A stretch of DNA of 64,000 nucleotides from contig MBPM02000063.1 of NCBI GenBank assembly GCA_001695595.3, forward strand, positions 434,001 to 498,000, read 5' to 3'. The position numbers and the translations under genes were made by a program. Under the pieces are notes generated by a model that saw only the letters and a program-made list of their open reading frames with translations, made no database searches and was not told where the DNA came from. The DNA comes from Plasmopara viticola (taxonomy: Eukaryota > Oomycota > Peronosporomycetes > Peronosporales > Peronosporaceae). Shown in pieces: positions 44,537 through 56,486 of this stretch. How positions within the stretch are numbered: position 1 is the first letter of the stretch; every line of letters begins with the position of its first letter.

Positions 44537-45547
44537 AGGCGTTCTTGTTAGTTAAAGGTTCATCATGACAATCGAAAGTTTTTGAGCAAAATGCATGAGT
44601 ACTCGCTTACGATGTTTTTGTCTGTTAAAAAGTCGCAGCGTGTATCAGGAATTATAAGATGATCCATCCCACGACACACATAACAAAGATTTTTTTCAAA
44701 AAAGACCCCAAAATCATGGTGCATGGAGGAAGCGATGACGTGAAGGTCATCTAAGGACAGGTGAAACATTTCTTCAGGACCATTCGTTTATTATCATAGA
44801 TTTTTTTTTGAGAAATACGACAAAAAGACAACCGAATCGTTTATATTCTATCGGTGCTAAAGCACCTCGTGACTCATAGAAGAATCGAAGTCTCGAGGAT
44901 TGTGTTACTCTCAAGACGCGTTGGGTGCGTCGACCTCGTCTTGGGACGAGAGTCGTGAGAGATCCGCTATAATGACGTTTTAATCAATACGTATCATTAT
45001 ACTCTTTAAAATTGCTACCTATGAGAATACTAAAATCCAAAAGTTAGACATTAAAAAGTTGAGCCGAAAGAGTAGACGTGACACTAGCGACCTCAAAAGG
45101 ATCAGGTTAAAGCGCAAATAATGGAAGATTTTAATATGCTGATTGATTTACAAAGCTCGAGGAGACGCAGGTGCAAATTAGGAAATGGCGAGATCTTGAA
45201 AAACGGGAGATCATTCTTCAAAAAGTGAATAAGGATCTTAACCAAAGTATTAATACAATTTATCACTGGATGCTTTAAGTTGTGACTCGACTAGGGTATG
45301 ATCATCATCGGATGTATTCGCTGATAATGTAGACGAAAAATTGTCAGGCACTGGTAGAATTATCCCTCAGCTCAAAGTAGCGGTGTGTCAAATATCGCCT
45401 TGTTGCGGTCACGTTATGGTGTGCGTAAAATGACACAGCGAACGAAGTCAAATCGGCAAGTCGATGTAAAATAACCGGAAGTAGCTTGATGTTTAAAAGG
45501 AACCATCTGGTGAAGGAAAAAAACGTGTGGCCATATAATTGTAACGC
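44537..45547. other. Gene-free stretch between CoA-transferase gene and LINE
   Basis: No supported gene. Short frames only (minus 44,563-44,769). The segment includes the 3' flank of the CoA-transferase gene and possibly the 3' end of the minus-strand LINE. Confidence 0.45.
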
Positions 45548-46383
45548 TTAAAATCCGTCAAAGTGGGAAAAGAATGAGGCGCCGTAATGTGTTGGGCCAT
45601 GTGGCAGTCCATAGACGATGAAGAGGAGTATTAGTTGTCTTACACTCATAAAAACATTGTACAACGTTGGTATACCAGAAGTACATATACCGAAAGTCAA
45701 GCCCATTATGCTAAAGACGATACACAAAGTCATCATCAAAAAACGAAGATCGTGCTGGAGACGACGATCTTCGTAAAAGACAAATGGTCTTGCTGAAGCT
45801 GAACGTTAGGAGCCGAAAGCTAATACCGCGAAATCAGCGGGGGATCTTGGGCTGGTAGAATTCCCTTGGTTAAAGTATCGGAGGCGTGAATGATAACTTG
45901 TACACCAAAAGTCCATATGTGCTGTGCGCTGATGATGCCCTTAAGTGAAAAGGAAATCATTAAAAAGTCTTGGTAGGGCTGAGAAAAGTTGATGCGCGGG
46001 GCGAGGGTTGAAGCTACCGCTGTGAGAGACCGACCTAGTTTATTAAAAGAGTTATTTGAGGCTGTCCGTTGGCCTGGAAGCGCCCCATACACAATGCAGA
46101 ATGTCAAAAAAAGAAGCGTAAAGATTTACGATGATGCATCGCTAAAGGGTGTATCACGTTTGTGAATCGAAGAAAGACATTATTTAATACTGGCCGTGTG
46201 CATGATTATTAATGTAGAGTTTGACCATAATCTCAAATCATCAAACGCGTTAGCGTCTCTCCAACAAGCAGGAGTTATGGTCCAGCGCGATTTATGTGCC
46301 AATTAGGATAGTGGTATGTAAGTTAATACCGGTCTTTGGAATTTGACCACTAATAACACCACCAATAGCCATTTGTGCCGGAA

Positions 46384-47766
46384 TCAACGAATTTGGAGGA
46401 GCTGATAGGTTGCGACGGCAGTGAACAATAAGCTGGCGAATGCTGTTGACCGAAAGTGATTTAGCAGATGACGCAAACAAATGTAAGTCGAGCCCGTCTG
46501 AGCTCTTAACCACAAAAAACGCTTGCTAGATAGCTGTCCACGAGTAGCAAACGTCAATATTGACGAGTTGCGCATAAGCGGAGTAGATTGCAGTAGATCT
46601 TGTTTTGAATCTAGAACTGTACCTAAAAAAAGCCAAAGTATTGACAAAATCACATAATTTGATAGAAGCACTCGAACACGAAGAGATCGTGTTCGCCATT
46701 ACCAACAAACACACAGCTTTTTTGAAACTGTAAAGTTGAAGACCGGGTGTGACAGCAGGTCCAACCGCAATTCCTGTAAAAAAAGTGCTCGTGATTTTGC
46801 AAGACGCGAGTTTCCAAGGGTCGAAGTTGATTATATAATCGAGTACCTTCGATAGACTAGAGACGGAAAAGAAAGATGACTGTTCTATCAATATTAACCG
46901 CATTCTGATGGCAGCACAAAAGGTTTGTACTCATGCCAGAAAACAAAGCGCGTCTAAGATATTAATAATTCATGCGATATCATCTGCAAAGCACAAGGTG
47001 TGATTGAAAAGACCCGAATTTTAATAGCAGAACCATCACTTGTTGCCTGCAGGTAGCAGAGCAGAGGCCCAAAGAAAAGCACGAATAAACCGGTAGAAAG
47101 TTGATCAATATGTCGAATGCCGTCTTCAGAACTGGAAAATTCCGAGCGTGAAGAATTATAGATAACTTGAGCTAGTGTCCCATTGGAATATGTCTTGTCC
47201 CAGTGTCGAAAATTAACTTCAACCCTAATTTTGTAGTGCATGGTTTAGTGCCTGCCAGTTGACACTATCGAACATTTTGCAGAGTCGAGGCAGAAACACT
47301 GGCTGAATCACGGGAGTTAGTCCGCTGAAAAAATTACTTTGAAAATGGTGAAAGTATCGTAGCGCATGGCGTATGTCACGTTCCAAAACAATGCCAAATT
47401 GGTCAGCTTCTACGAAGCCAGGAAGACTTTGTTGAGGCGATGGGGTAAAACCTTAGACCCGAACTTGTCAGCTTGATTCAGTAACGTCAAAGAGCAATAG
47501 TTCGTGGAATCCAAGCGAGAGCGATTATTGAAAAGCAGAGAAACATGACCATGTCGTCAAAATTTGATCATTCGATTGAAAATTTAGCCGCTTACAAGTT
47601 TGGGAAACACTGAAAGTATTCCGCAAAAAAGTTCATTCGGGCCAGAGAACTTATCAAGAATGAAAGGCTTGAATAACATGAGCTTAGCGGCGTAAGTGAA
47701 TGTTAGCTTTCGTATGCTATGTTGTAGATAAAGTTTTCGTGAGTCAAAGTGGTGACGTTCGGCCAT
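46384..47766 (-). pseudogene. LINE reverse transcriptase, decayed
   Basis: The minus strand shows reverse transcriptase blocks in order. DKFSGPNELFCGILSVFP (about 47,600-47,640) is the finger region 'DKAPGPDGL'. CKMFDSVNWQALNH (about 47,240-47,285) is motif A. IRHIDQLSTGLFVLFFGPLL (about 47,060-47,120) is the degraded 'GIRQGCPLSP.LF'. IEQSSFFSVSSLSKVLDYI (about 46,830-46,890) is the strand after the lost YADD. The thumb-like VLDSKQDLLQSTPLMRNS lies near 46,570-46,640. The blocks lie in different frames, so the gene is dead. Confidence 0.65.
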
Positions 47767-48488
47767 GAATCCATGTAAATAATATTAAAAAATGGTACCC
47801 CAATAGTGACAATAAGTGAATAGTATTGTGCCAGGTCAACTAGGTAATCCTTATTCAGCTGTCAAAACTGAGAGCATTTAATGTTGCGCCAATGGAGTCC
47901 AAAAAATGTTAAGAAGACTGTTCACAGGACGTGATATTCACACCATCCTTAGAAACGCTAAAAGGATACCAATTGTCACCAAAATATCAAGTAGACTTGG
48001 CGGGACGAGTCACGCTAATGCCAATTACAATCACTGGGATTTTATGATGTAAGTCTTTCACAATCACGAAAAGCTGGAAGGAGGTGCCGTGGCTGAGCAG
48101 TAGTAGCCCCTTTATGACGTATATATTCATGGCAGGGATGAATACAGCCCCTTCGTTAATGCTCAACAAGTATGCATCCTGGATTCCGGTCTGGCTCAAG
48201 GAAGCTGCAAGACGCTCAAGATTGCTTAAAAGTTGACCTTGAATAGAGTTACATAGAAGCAATCAGATTAAGAATACTAACGGAATCAAGACTGGTGAAA
48301 ACATTTTAGCAGAAGAAGATGAAAGTGCTTTGGAGACATGGTCAGATGTTCGATACTTGTGTTTCATCAGATGCCCACTTAAGCGAAGATATTAGCCATA
48401 GAAGTCAACACTAGCGAGATTATAATCAATTCAGTTTTTCTCTGAATTTTGGGTCCGTAAGTTCGCACAAATCTGGGTTTTTAAGACG

Positions 48489-49101
48489 TCAAAAATCGAT
48501 AAAGCTAAGGCTTATCATCTTATCCAAAAGCTTTACGCAAACACTGCCATGGAAAGAGGCATTAGGTGTAGCTTGGTCCACATCGGGATTTATAGTCATA
48601 TTAATGTCGCTTAAAATCAGTAGTAGAGCAGTTTCAAGTAAATGTCGTGGAAGAGCCGAGAAGAAAGCAAGTGCTTTTTCTGGGCAAACCGGGCCGTATA
48701 CCACATGAAAATGTGTACGAATTACACTACAGTTGGTGGACACGGCCAGAGATCGATTCCTCAATAGAGGTAAGTCTGTAATAAGAGCTGTCTCGTCATG
48801 AATAATAAAAAAGAGGAGCTTTTTTAATAAAAGAGCGACACCATTTCGGGCACAATATTCAGTAGAGGGTGATTGTGACCAGAATGCTTGGGTATGTGCG
48901 TCTGTAGCATAAAAAAGTAGTCATGATGTCTAATTGAGTGCTGACAAGAGAGCTTACTTTTTTGTAAAGCGATGTTGGAAGATGGTCTTGATACAATCGA
49001 AGGCGCGGCTTCTTCAGCTCGCTAACATTGGGTGAAACCGCCTTAAATACCCACGCCTTCAGTCTAGACGTGATGACGAGAAATAAAATGTTCATTCGCA
49101 C
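48489..49101 (-). pseudogene. LINE endonuclease domain, decayed
   Basis: The minus strand from 49,101 reads MRMNILFLVITSRLKAW and SELKKPRLRLYQDH, the start of an exonuclease-endonuclease-phosphatase domain where the catalytic 'LQET' is replaced. From 48,764 it reads HVVYGPV...FFSALPRHL...LILSDINMTINPDVDQA, the 'VYAP...FF..L......GDFNM..D' signature with G of GDFN mutated to S. It ends with LLDKMISLSFID, the 'L...M..L.L.D.WR' region. At least one frameshift lies between the two parts. Confidence 0.68.
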
Positions 49102-49555
49102 CAGATTACAAAGCTTGCTTAGAAAAATTAGGCACTGCTTCGTACTGCGAAAAGTCGTTTGAGAATGAGCTTGAATCTATCAGTCACAGAGTGTTATTGG
49201 TTAAGGTGTAGTATCCGAAAGAAGCGGTGCCGCCAATTTGATGAAACAATTAGAGACTCTATCTGTTAAGATAAAAATCACAAGTGGGCGTGCTAAACCT
49301 TAGGTGCCTAATATGCAGGACTTCATTCCAACCTCCGTGCACAAACTGAGTCTCCTTGGTTTGCTCCAAAATCGACAGAGCTAGGCTGAAAGGAAGCTTG
49401 GACCTCTTCTTTGTTTTTCGCTTAGTTTGAAAAACCTTGATGCTCTGGATTTGAGCCGAAATCGTACCAGGACGAGTATTGGCGACAAGACGACAAGCGC
49501 TGCGGTAGTCTGCCAATCTAGCAAGGCGCTCAGAAGATATCGTGGCCGGGAGCAA

Positions 49556-49990
49556 AAGCCCTGGGTTGGCTTCAACCGTGGCTAATTGCTCAAGAGGAGA
49601 CGATCTGCTATGTCAAGTAAAGAAGAATCGATGCACTGATAGGGTTCACGACGAGTCATTTTTCCATCGGGCTACTAAGGTGATGTACGCTGGTGTGGCG
49701 GCGGTGACAGTGGTACTGACAATGCAACCTTCGTCAGCCTTCCTGTGGCGAAGTTCAAGATCGTAATGCCATTGGGCATCGCTTGTTGCATATCTTCATA
49801 TCGCAGTGGACGATATTTGTTAGCCTTAAAAGGTCAATAGCATTTGCTATGCCTTTCAATGCATTAACATCATATTTACGCGCTTTAGTTTCGACCAGTT
49901 CAGCACCCGAACGATCGTACAGTGCTTTCCGATTGCAAACTGCCTTTGCCCATAAAGATGCGCTTGAGTTTATTATATGCGAATTCCTTC
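49556..49990. other. LINE interior without recognisable coding
   Basis: Between the endonuclease region and the tandem repeat I see no motif. It probably belongs to the ORF1-ORF2 junction of the LINE or to sequence inserted in it. Confidence 0.35.
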
Positions 49991-50829
49991 ACCCATATGC
50001 TTGTTATCATCAACATCCGACAGGGTGGAGTCAACGTCACTTATATCATAACCCATACAGAATGGCACATCATATACCGACATTATGACGTCAGGTGTTG
50101 CAAAGATCGAGTGAGATGTAGACGGGTACGGCATCCACTTTAATGACAATAAAAGAATCTACAAAAGGGTCCAACTGATTTTTATTAATGAATTTGCGGA
50201 GTGACGAAGTGACCCAGGGAAGACAGCTAAGATATAGTCGTTGGATTGGCAAATATTTGCCGAATACGTCTACCCATATGTTTGTTGTCATCGACATCCG
50301 ACAGGGTGGAGTCATCGTCACTTACATCATAACCCATACAGAATGGCACATCATATACCGACATTATGACGTCAGGTGTTGCAAAGATCGAGTGAGATGT
50401 AGACGGGTACGGCATCCACTTTAATGACAATAAAAGAATTTACAAAAGGGTCCAACTGATTTTTATTAATGAATTTGCGGAGTGACGAAGTGACCCAGGG
50501 AAGACAGCTGAGATATAGTCGTTGGATTGGCAAATATTTGCCGGATACGTCTACCCATATGTTTGTTGTCATCGACATCCGACAGGGTGGAGTCATCGTC
50601 ACTTACATCATACTTCATACAGGGTGGCACATCCTCTACCGACATTATGACGTCAGGTGTTGCAAAGATTGAGCGAGATGTAGACGGGTACGGCATCCAC
50701 TTATATGACAAAAGAAGAATCTACAAAGGATCCAACTGATTTTTATTAATGAATTTGCGGAGTGACGAAGTGACCCAGGGAAGACAGCTGAGATATAGTC
50801 GTTGGATTGGCAAATATTTGCCGGATACG
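49991..50829. repeat. 281-bp tandem repeat, three copies
   Basis: ACCCATATG-initiated units begin at 49,991, 50,272 and 50,553; the third runs to about 50,829, where it joins unrelated sequence. Units differ by a handful of substitutions (for example CATACAGAATGGCACATCAT versus CATACAGGGTGGCACATCCT). Because 281 is not a multiple of three, the frame shifts at each unit, so similar short minus-strand frames recur (containing SDDDSTLSDVDDNKHMGRRI) but no continuous protein is made. Each unit ends in the LINE ORF1-like block RIRQIFANPTTISQLSSLGH on the minus strand. Confidence 0.92.
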
Positions 50830-51417
50830 CTTTGGGAGCTGATTCGGCCGCCTTTGTGCAGTCGCTTCCTCTTGCCGAACGCAAAATAAAGATGGTATTA
50901 CTCGATTACAATGTGCAACTTTATGACTGACAAAATAAGCTCGGCGCTCGATCATGCTGTCATCAGGCGACGAAAAATCAATTCTGAGTAGGGGAATTCG
51001 GAAATAGGTCTAAAAGAGCTGGCGCTTGATTTCGTTCAAGCTTTACACTACCCTCCCGCGAGGGAAGGCCGTTCAGCACGAATGTGGGATCTACGCACGT
51101 TGGTGGTGCATTATGATCCAAAAACAGATCGAATATTACAGTATTCGTTACTTCATCAGACAAAACGGATCGACACAGTAGCGAGAGCCGTATAAAAAAA
51201 CGTGTTATATCAATTTGAGCACCGAAGGCATTTCGTTGAAGTAAATTAAACTTAGACGCAGCATCAAAAGCATATCACGTAAGCCGTATTCCTGCATTTG
51301 GGATGAGCTTAACGTCTTAAAGAAGAAGGGCCCGGTGAGCATCTTTCCAAAGTTGGGGCTGATCGTCTTTCGCCAACTCATCAAGCACCTCGGTAAGCTG
51401 CGTACGCGTAATAGCAT
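50746..51417 (-). pseudogene. Probable LINE ORF1 remnant
   Basis: The minus strand from about 51,415 is open in one frame except for two or three stops: TEVLDELAKDDQPQLWKDAH, FNLLQRNAFGAQIDITRFF, CVDPTFVLNGLPSREGSVKL, ALLDLFPNSP, ending with MIERRAYFVSHKVAH near 50,955 and RIRQIFANP. No enzymatic motif. It lies just 5' of the LINE ORF2 on the same strand, so ORF1 (nucleic-acid-binding/chaperone protein) is the most economical reading, but it could be an unrelated decayed gene. Confidence 0.45.
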
Positions 51418-51860
51418 GTAAACAAGGATTTAACATCCGATGCATTCCTGCTGCACAACCCGAAGTCAAAAGCCAGTTTTGGCGCATTAACGCGCAAAGC
51501 GTCAGAACTTTATAGAGCGAACTCAGACTTACTACTTTTTTAGCAATGGACCCCTGGTAGTTGACGAGGGAACCCAGAACAGCGGGAGGTAGGGCGTGAC
51601 ATCACCATCAAACAACTCAAATCTTAATAAACTCCTACGCGGGTGACTGTCTACCGTATGAGATACGGACTTAGCTATGAGGGATTAGGGTTCACGCAAA
51701 GCAAAGGGAGTCGTTACTGAAAGTTGTTCAGAGCATAGTATACCTCAATACGCGATTCTAGTCCTTCACTTAGAATTTCACAAGTTGTAAATTCCTCGAT
51801 TGAGTTTCCCACGTCCTCTCTACCAGACCACTTTAAGCACTAGATATCGGACAAAAACAA

Positions 51861-52163
51861 ATGAGTAAAAAGACGAGACGCGATAAGTGCTCAAATAGCG
51901 AGAGTAAAGACGGCTTGTCACTGAAGACGAGAAGCTTGGCGAGCAACAAATGCGGCGGATATAGGGGGAGGGGCGAGCGTAACGGAAACGGCTGTAAGAA
52001 GTTGAGGCCGAAGCGAAAGGCTTGGAGTGCAGGACGACGAACTTTCGGCGCTTGTGCGGTGTCCGAAGTTTGGCCTGTTTCTGTTTGGGTGCGAAGTCAA
52101 AGGCAAATTGAGAAGTCGTTTCGTTGGTATTATCCAACTAAGAATAACGTTTTTATGACCTAA
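51861..52163 (+). CDS. Small basic ORF antisense to the LINE 5' end
   Basis: A 100-codon ATG frame, strongly basic (KKTRRDK, RGRGERNGNG, KKLRPKRK), in a GC-richer patch. On the opposite strand two overlapping frames are also open; one of them (DNTNETTSQFAFDFAPKQKQ) could be the start of LINE ORF1. The open state of all frames reflects base composition. I do not think the plus-strand frame is a real gene. Confidence 0.15.
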   Translation: MSKKTRRDKCSNSESKDGLSLKTRSLASNKCGGYRGRGERNGNGCKKLRPKRKAWSAGRRTFGACAVSEVWPVSVWVRSQRQIEKSFRWYYPTKNNVFMT

Positions 52164-52187
52164 CTTATGGTAGTTTTTGATTTCCAA

Positions 52188-54217
52188 TAAAGCTTTGCCT
52201 ACCTATATATTCAATAATTCCGTTCAATATGTGTACTTTCACGTTATTTTAGTACCCTGCTATTATTGGTCAGCCGCCTTTTCGCGAGATCAAAAAGTTG
52301 TTTTCGTACGAGAACTATCCTCGAGACTCGAAAGGGTAATATCCTCATGATCTGTCCTCCACTTATCTGCAATAGCAATGTAATTGCTCATAATTGATAC
52401 GGGTGTAAGTCCGTAGATGTGTGAGCCGCATCGTTGAGAGCAAACCCAACAATAAAAGGATGTGGTAATTTCGCGCACATACTCTTTCGTGCACACGGTG
52501 ACCCATTCCGTCCAACCGTCCGTCTAAAAATGGTATTCTGTAGCCATAAAAAGTGATTACCCATTTTACCCAAACTGAAAGCGTTGGTTAAAACGCAGCG
52601 ATAACCTGCGTCACGCGCGAGTTTCTATTTGACATCACTGTGTTTGAAAAATCATGTTATATATTGATATTATTTTAATCAGCCACGTTCCTTGCTTTTC
52701 AACTGAAACAGAAGTCAAGTGCATCATCTTGCTCACAAGACACATTGCCCCTAGTGAAATAGTTCTTGGCAAGCCAAAGTCAAAGTCGAGGCTCATAAAC
52801 TTTATGCGGTCCATCAGTACAGGAAGGCTCTGTCAAGTATTATTGGTGCAAATATTACCTTTTTTCCTATGCGTTCGCTGGTCATAACAGTGGTACAAAG
52901 GAACCACAGAGAAGACCTTGTGCGTAACAAGAAATCGACAGACTGCCAGTAATTACATCGCTGTTTAACAGCCGATATGAAAAAGCGGTATCAAGAGTAC
53001 CACAAGATGCGCATATCGCAGATCTCTCGATGCTTGTAGTGATTCGCTGTAGGTGATTATCGTGACCGGTCCATAAGCTGGCCACCGCAAATTAAGCCAC
53101 ACCCCTTAGTCTTGATACTGCTTCCGTAAACTATGGGTTGAGTGCAGCTTTTGAAGAATCGAATTGTATGTCAAATAAGCTGGCTGAAACAACATTCTTC
53201 TTGGATATAACTATAAAGCCGTAAAATTATCTTTGTCGTAGCACAAACTACACGGCTTATCGTACCGTAAGGTGTCTGGTCCATACCGACCGGCCAATGT
53301 ATGTTTGGACAGGAGGCGAAGGACAAAAATTACAGCTTAGCTTTCTACCACGTTAGCGATTCATCATACAATCGTTTTTGTATCATCTTTCATAGTAAAT
53401 TGTGACAAAGCACTATCGACATCTAACACACAACACGTCCGACAAACGTGTGGCTAGGCTGCTACTCGATAAATAGCAGAGCTTGCGACCCCAATGTGAC
53501 CCGATGAGCGATGATGAGCGACACATGCCATCATTGACAGTATACAATTTCCGATATTAGCAATTAGTTATGGTAGCACGAGTCGTTGCGAGCATTACTT
53601 TGAGTAGTGACAGAATGGCAAGCGCCAGCGTGATGTTAAGTTGTACAGAAATTTAAGTTTTACGTATGGTGCAACACTAGAACGACAAATGGTGCAAGTG
53701 CTTTATGCTTGGTCATTGAGCGGAGGCTTATCGAGCGACTTCGTTTTGTTGCAAGCTTTACCACCTAAGCGAAAATATGTTAAGTCCAGAAGGGAGAAAG
53801 CAAGTCCTTGCTTGAAAAATTAGCTTCAAGACATTTTATTTAAATGACTGCGATACTAAGCCGCAATGTTTATCAAGCTTTACTCACATCAATGCTAATA
53901 GAAGAGCAGACATATTTAATCATCGCAGTGCTACGACGCATGATATTCTGATGCAGAAACGTTTTTGTTCATTTTTAACAAAGCTTCAAATTTTAGCAAT
54001 GTCATAGCCATCAAAAGTACTAGCTTGGCTGCTCGAGAATGTTGTCGTGCTTAAATTTCACCGACAAAATGAACGACTGCTGGTTCCAGAAAAAACAATT
54101 ATGCAGCAAAGTTAAACCAAAATTGCTAATAGAAACATTTTTCACTAAAATTGCTCAAAAGCAGCTGCACTGATCTGATTCAATCAGTGCAAGTATGACT
54201 TCGCTCCCTTTTACTGA
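52188..54217. other. Gene-free stretch
   Basis: About 2 kb with no supported gene. Overlapping minus frames at 52,290-52,573 and plus frame at 52,654-52,887 carry no known motif. Confidence 0.4.
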
Positions 54218-54625
54218 GTGGTGGATGTAAGCGGGAGCAAGATTGACCACCACACGCACGACGAGGTTCCGGTGGACAGGATACAGGGTAGATGTCTTAC
54301 GAGCGAAAAGCAGTACAGCTTTGCGAACGTTTGCAGAATTAGGCTTTGCTTTCGCATAGGGATAAAGGCGAACGGAGATGCGTGCAATGAATTTACTTTT
54401 CTTTTAACAAAGGTAAAATAATGTATGGTCATCAAATGCGGTCTCTACTGCACGCATTTAACGACTGTGGATGATGCATTGTTCTACACAAATCAAATGG
54501 ATGAGAATGAAAGAGCAAGTGTTGCCTTCATCATGATTGACTTAGACATTTCGAGCCTGGATAGCTTATTAAGGAATCTCATCCCTGACATTTTTGACGT
54601 ACCAAGAAAGATGAAATATTTGTAA
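54218..54625 (+). pseudogene. Two in-frame open segments separated by one stop, unrecognised
   Basis: A frame opening at GTG (54,218) runs to TAA at 54,419-54,421 and continues in the same frame from an ATG at 54,425 to 54,625. The second segment (DDALFYTNQMDENERASVAF, IMIDLDISSLDSLLRN) looks protein-like. Probably a retroelement gag or host fragment with a nonsense mutation. The left end of the large inverted repeat begins within its last codons, at about 54,590. Confidence 0.3.
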
Positions 54626-54884
54626 GGCTTGTTCCAATCTAAAATATTGCTTTTCGATCAACATATCCAGACCGTTTAGCAGACTGCAAGTGCTGTGTTT
54701 GGGTCGATTTTTCCATCGACAAGTTCCTTTAGCTACATCACATCTAAATGTATAGTTTCTCACAGTATACAAGCGTACATCTTCTTACCATACAACGGCC
54801 ATATTGTCGATCAGTATTGTTAATATCATGACACAGTATTCTGATCATTTGATCACGACTGTACGCGCAGATGACGCTGCTTAA

Positions 54885-54917
54885 GTTCGTGCTTTGTTCG
54901 TGCTTTGTTCGTGCTTT
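54885..54917. repeat. 11-bp direct repeat, three copies
   Basis: GTTCGTGCTTT three times in tandem. The equivalent place in the right arm (about 59,866-59,890) keeps only about two diverged copies, so the tract changed after the inverted duplication. Confidence 0.8.
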
Positions 54918-55463
54918 TTCAACAAGATGTTAAAAGCGTCCGGTTTATATGCACACGACAAAAAAGCATCAAATTGGTGCAAATGATAGTGAGCCTAAGC
55001 TTTATATGATATGATCTCACTCCTCTTTATTTACAATTAAAATGGAGTCTTCTATGAGGATTGCATTTAGCTTTTTTTGTACTATCGTCACAGGGGTAAG
55101 CATGTATGGTGCATTCTTCGACTTCAGCGTATTGCGCAAACTGCCTCGCAAATCTATCTTACAAATGAATGGGGTGACAGGAATCCAGATAATGAAGCAT
55201 TCAATTATCCGCTTCAGTTTTAGCCAGCCCCTCGACTTCGTGACAAACAATCACGCAGATCGAAAAGCGTGATAGACCAAGAGGATCCTGCAACACCTTT
55301 TTTGCTGCGGAACGTTCGGCACCAGCTGCAGGACGTCTTGCACCAGCTTACTGAGTAGTCATAATTAATAAACAATTTACTTGTTTCAAGCATACCACAT
55401 AATCTAACCATGTACGATAGTAACAGTAACGCGAAGTAGCTTGCGAATTGTGAAATTCCATAC

Positions 55464-55748
55464 TTAAAATAACATATAAATAATAAGATCACCACCGACA
55501 CGTGGTTTTCCTGGCTTAAAGTAGTCTTTGAAAAACTTCGGGTTCTTGGTCCACAACAACGGAAGCATGTGCAAATTGCCTTCCGGGTGTCTATGTTCAT
55601 CAAGCGTCACACCTTCCGAGCCGCTTCTATCCAACCACACGTGTTTCAGTGAGATCGACCCAGCAAACGAACATTTATATAACCCACCGTCCACGATAAT
55701 GTGATTGAAGTCGCTATGGCAAACTTCCGGAGATGTTTGTATAGCCAA
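55464..55748 (-). pseudogene. Unit A: downstream CRN-header-like fragment
   Basis: The minus-strand frame has GGLYKCSFAGSISLKHVWLD, TLDEHRHPEG and LLWTKNPKFFKDYFKP. The pattern 'LW.KNP..F...F' matches what precedes HVLVVVP upstream in the same unit, so this looks like part of a second CRN header lying 3' of the HNH region. It has no recognisable C-terminal effector domain. Copy B equivalent is 59,045-59,455. Confidence 0.45.
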
Positions 55749-56016
55749 GAAATAGCAATATCATCTTTTTTTCCAAAGTGAACGCTTCGACACCCAACCT
55801 TCGTGCAATCGCCTTTGTTCTGGCCAACTGCGCTAGATGGTACAAACAGCGCCTAAAAGGACGTAGAATTGATCTGCTTGGAAAACGAAGTGCCTTACCA
55901 TCCGGCTCGCCAACGAAGTGCCTTACCATCCGGCTCGCCAAAATAAATTGGACTTGTGCTTTCCCTCCAATATGCTGATACGAAGCCACCTCCGAGTACA
56001 TCCCATTGCTCTTTGG

Positions 56017-56468
56017 TCAAGCTATCCACGAGCAGCTGCGTCTAGATCGTTGAATTAAAATATCTAATGTTAACAGATCGTGCTTGTCGACAAGGAACGC
56101 AATGTCGAGGTCATCGAAGGCGCTTGCGACCGGCCTGAACAGCAGCAATCCGTTATTTACAACGTCAATATTCTCGATTTGCACAAAATTACCTCTGAAG
56201 CGATCGTGTTCTCGTCGGAAAAGATGAGATGCAATCGCAACAAGACTCGGTAGACCAACATTCATCACCATGCAAAGAAGCATCGAGTCGCCGTTCTTAT
56301 TTTTCCCACAATCGCATTTGAAGTCCTTCACCGATTGCTGCTTCAGTTTTTGAGTTCTCGAATCCGTGGTACTGGGAACGTTCAAGAACGTGCGTTAGAA
56401 CAACGTGGCAGCAATTGCTGCGTATGAGAGGAAGTGTGGTCTTTGGCCGGAACCACCACCAGCACGTG
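56017..56468 (-). pseudogene. Unit A: CRN header end plus HNH-like domain, broken
   Basis: HVLVVVP is encoded at 56,448-56,468. A stop (TTCTAACGC) interrupts the frame soon after. The HNH-like part follows from 56,385: FKCDCGKNKNGDSMLL, IASHLFRREHDRF, IENIDVVNNGLLLFRPVASAFDD. This resembles the HNH nuclease domains found as CRN C-termini, where a 'H.' near 'ASHLFRR', an N in 'NGLLL' and a final 'FD' block mark the fold. Further CRN/HNH C-terminal sequence (ALRFPSRSILRPFRRCLYH) lies in another frame at about 55,800-55,900, beside a 27-bp local duplication. Confidence 0.55.
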
Positions 56469-56486
56469 GATTTCCCCTTCGTTTTC

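Larger units (their letters stand above)
45548..52137 (-). mobile_element. Decayed LINE (non-LTR retrotransposon), minus strand
   Basis: Reading the minus strand from high to low coordinates, I see a possible ORF1 (52,137-50,746), then an apurinic-type endonuclease (49,101-48,489), a linker, and a reverse transcriptase with thumb (47,766-46,384). The tail runs to about 45,548. This is the order of an L1/Tx1-like LINE. Every part is broken by frameshifts and stops. The ORF1 assignment rests on position, strand and an extended nearly open frame, and is weaker than that of ORF2. Exact ends, target-site duplication and poly-A tail were not found. A 281-bp tandem repeat sits between the ORF1 and ORF2 parts. 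Confidence 0.65.
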
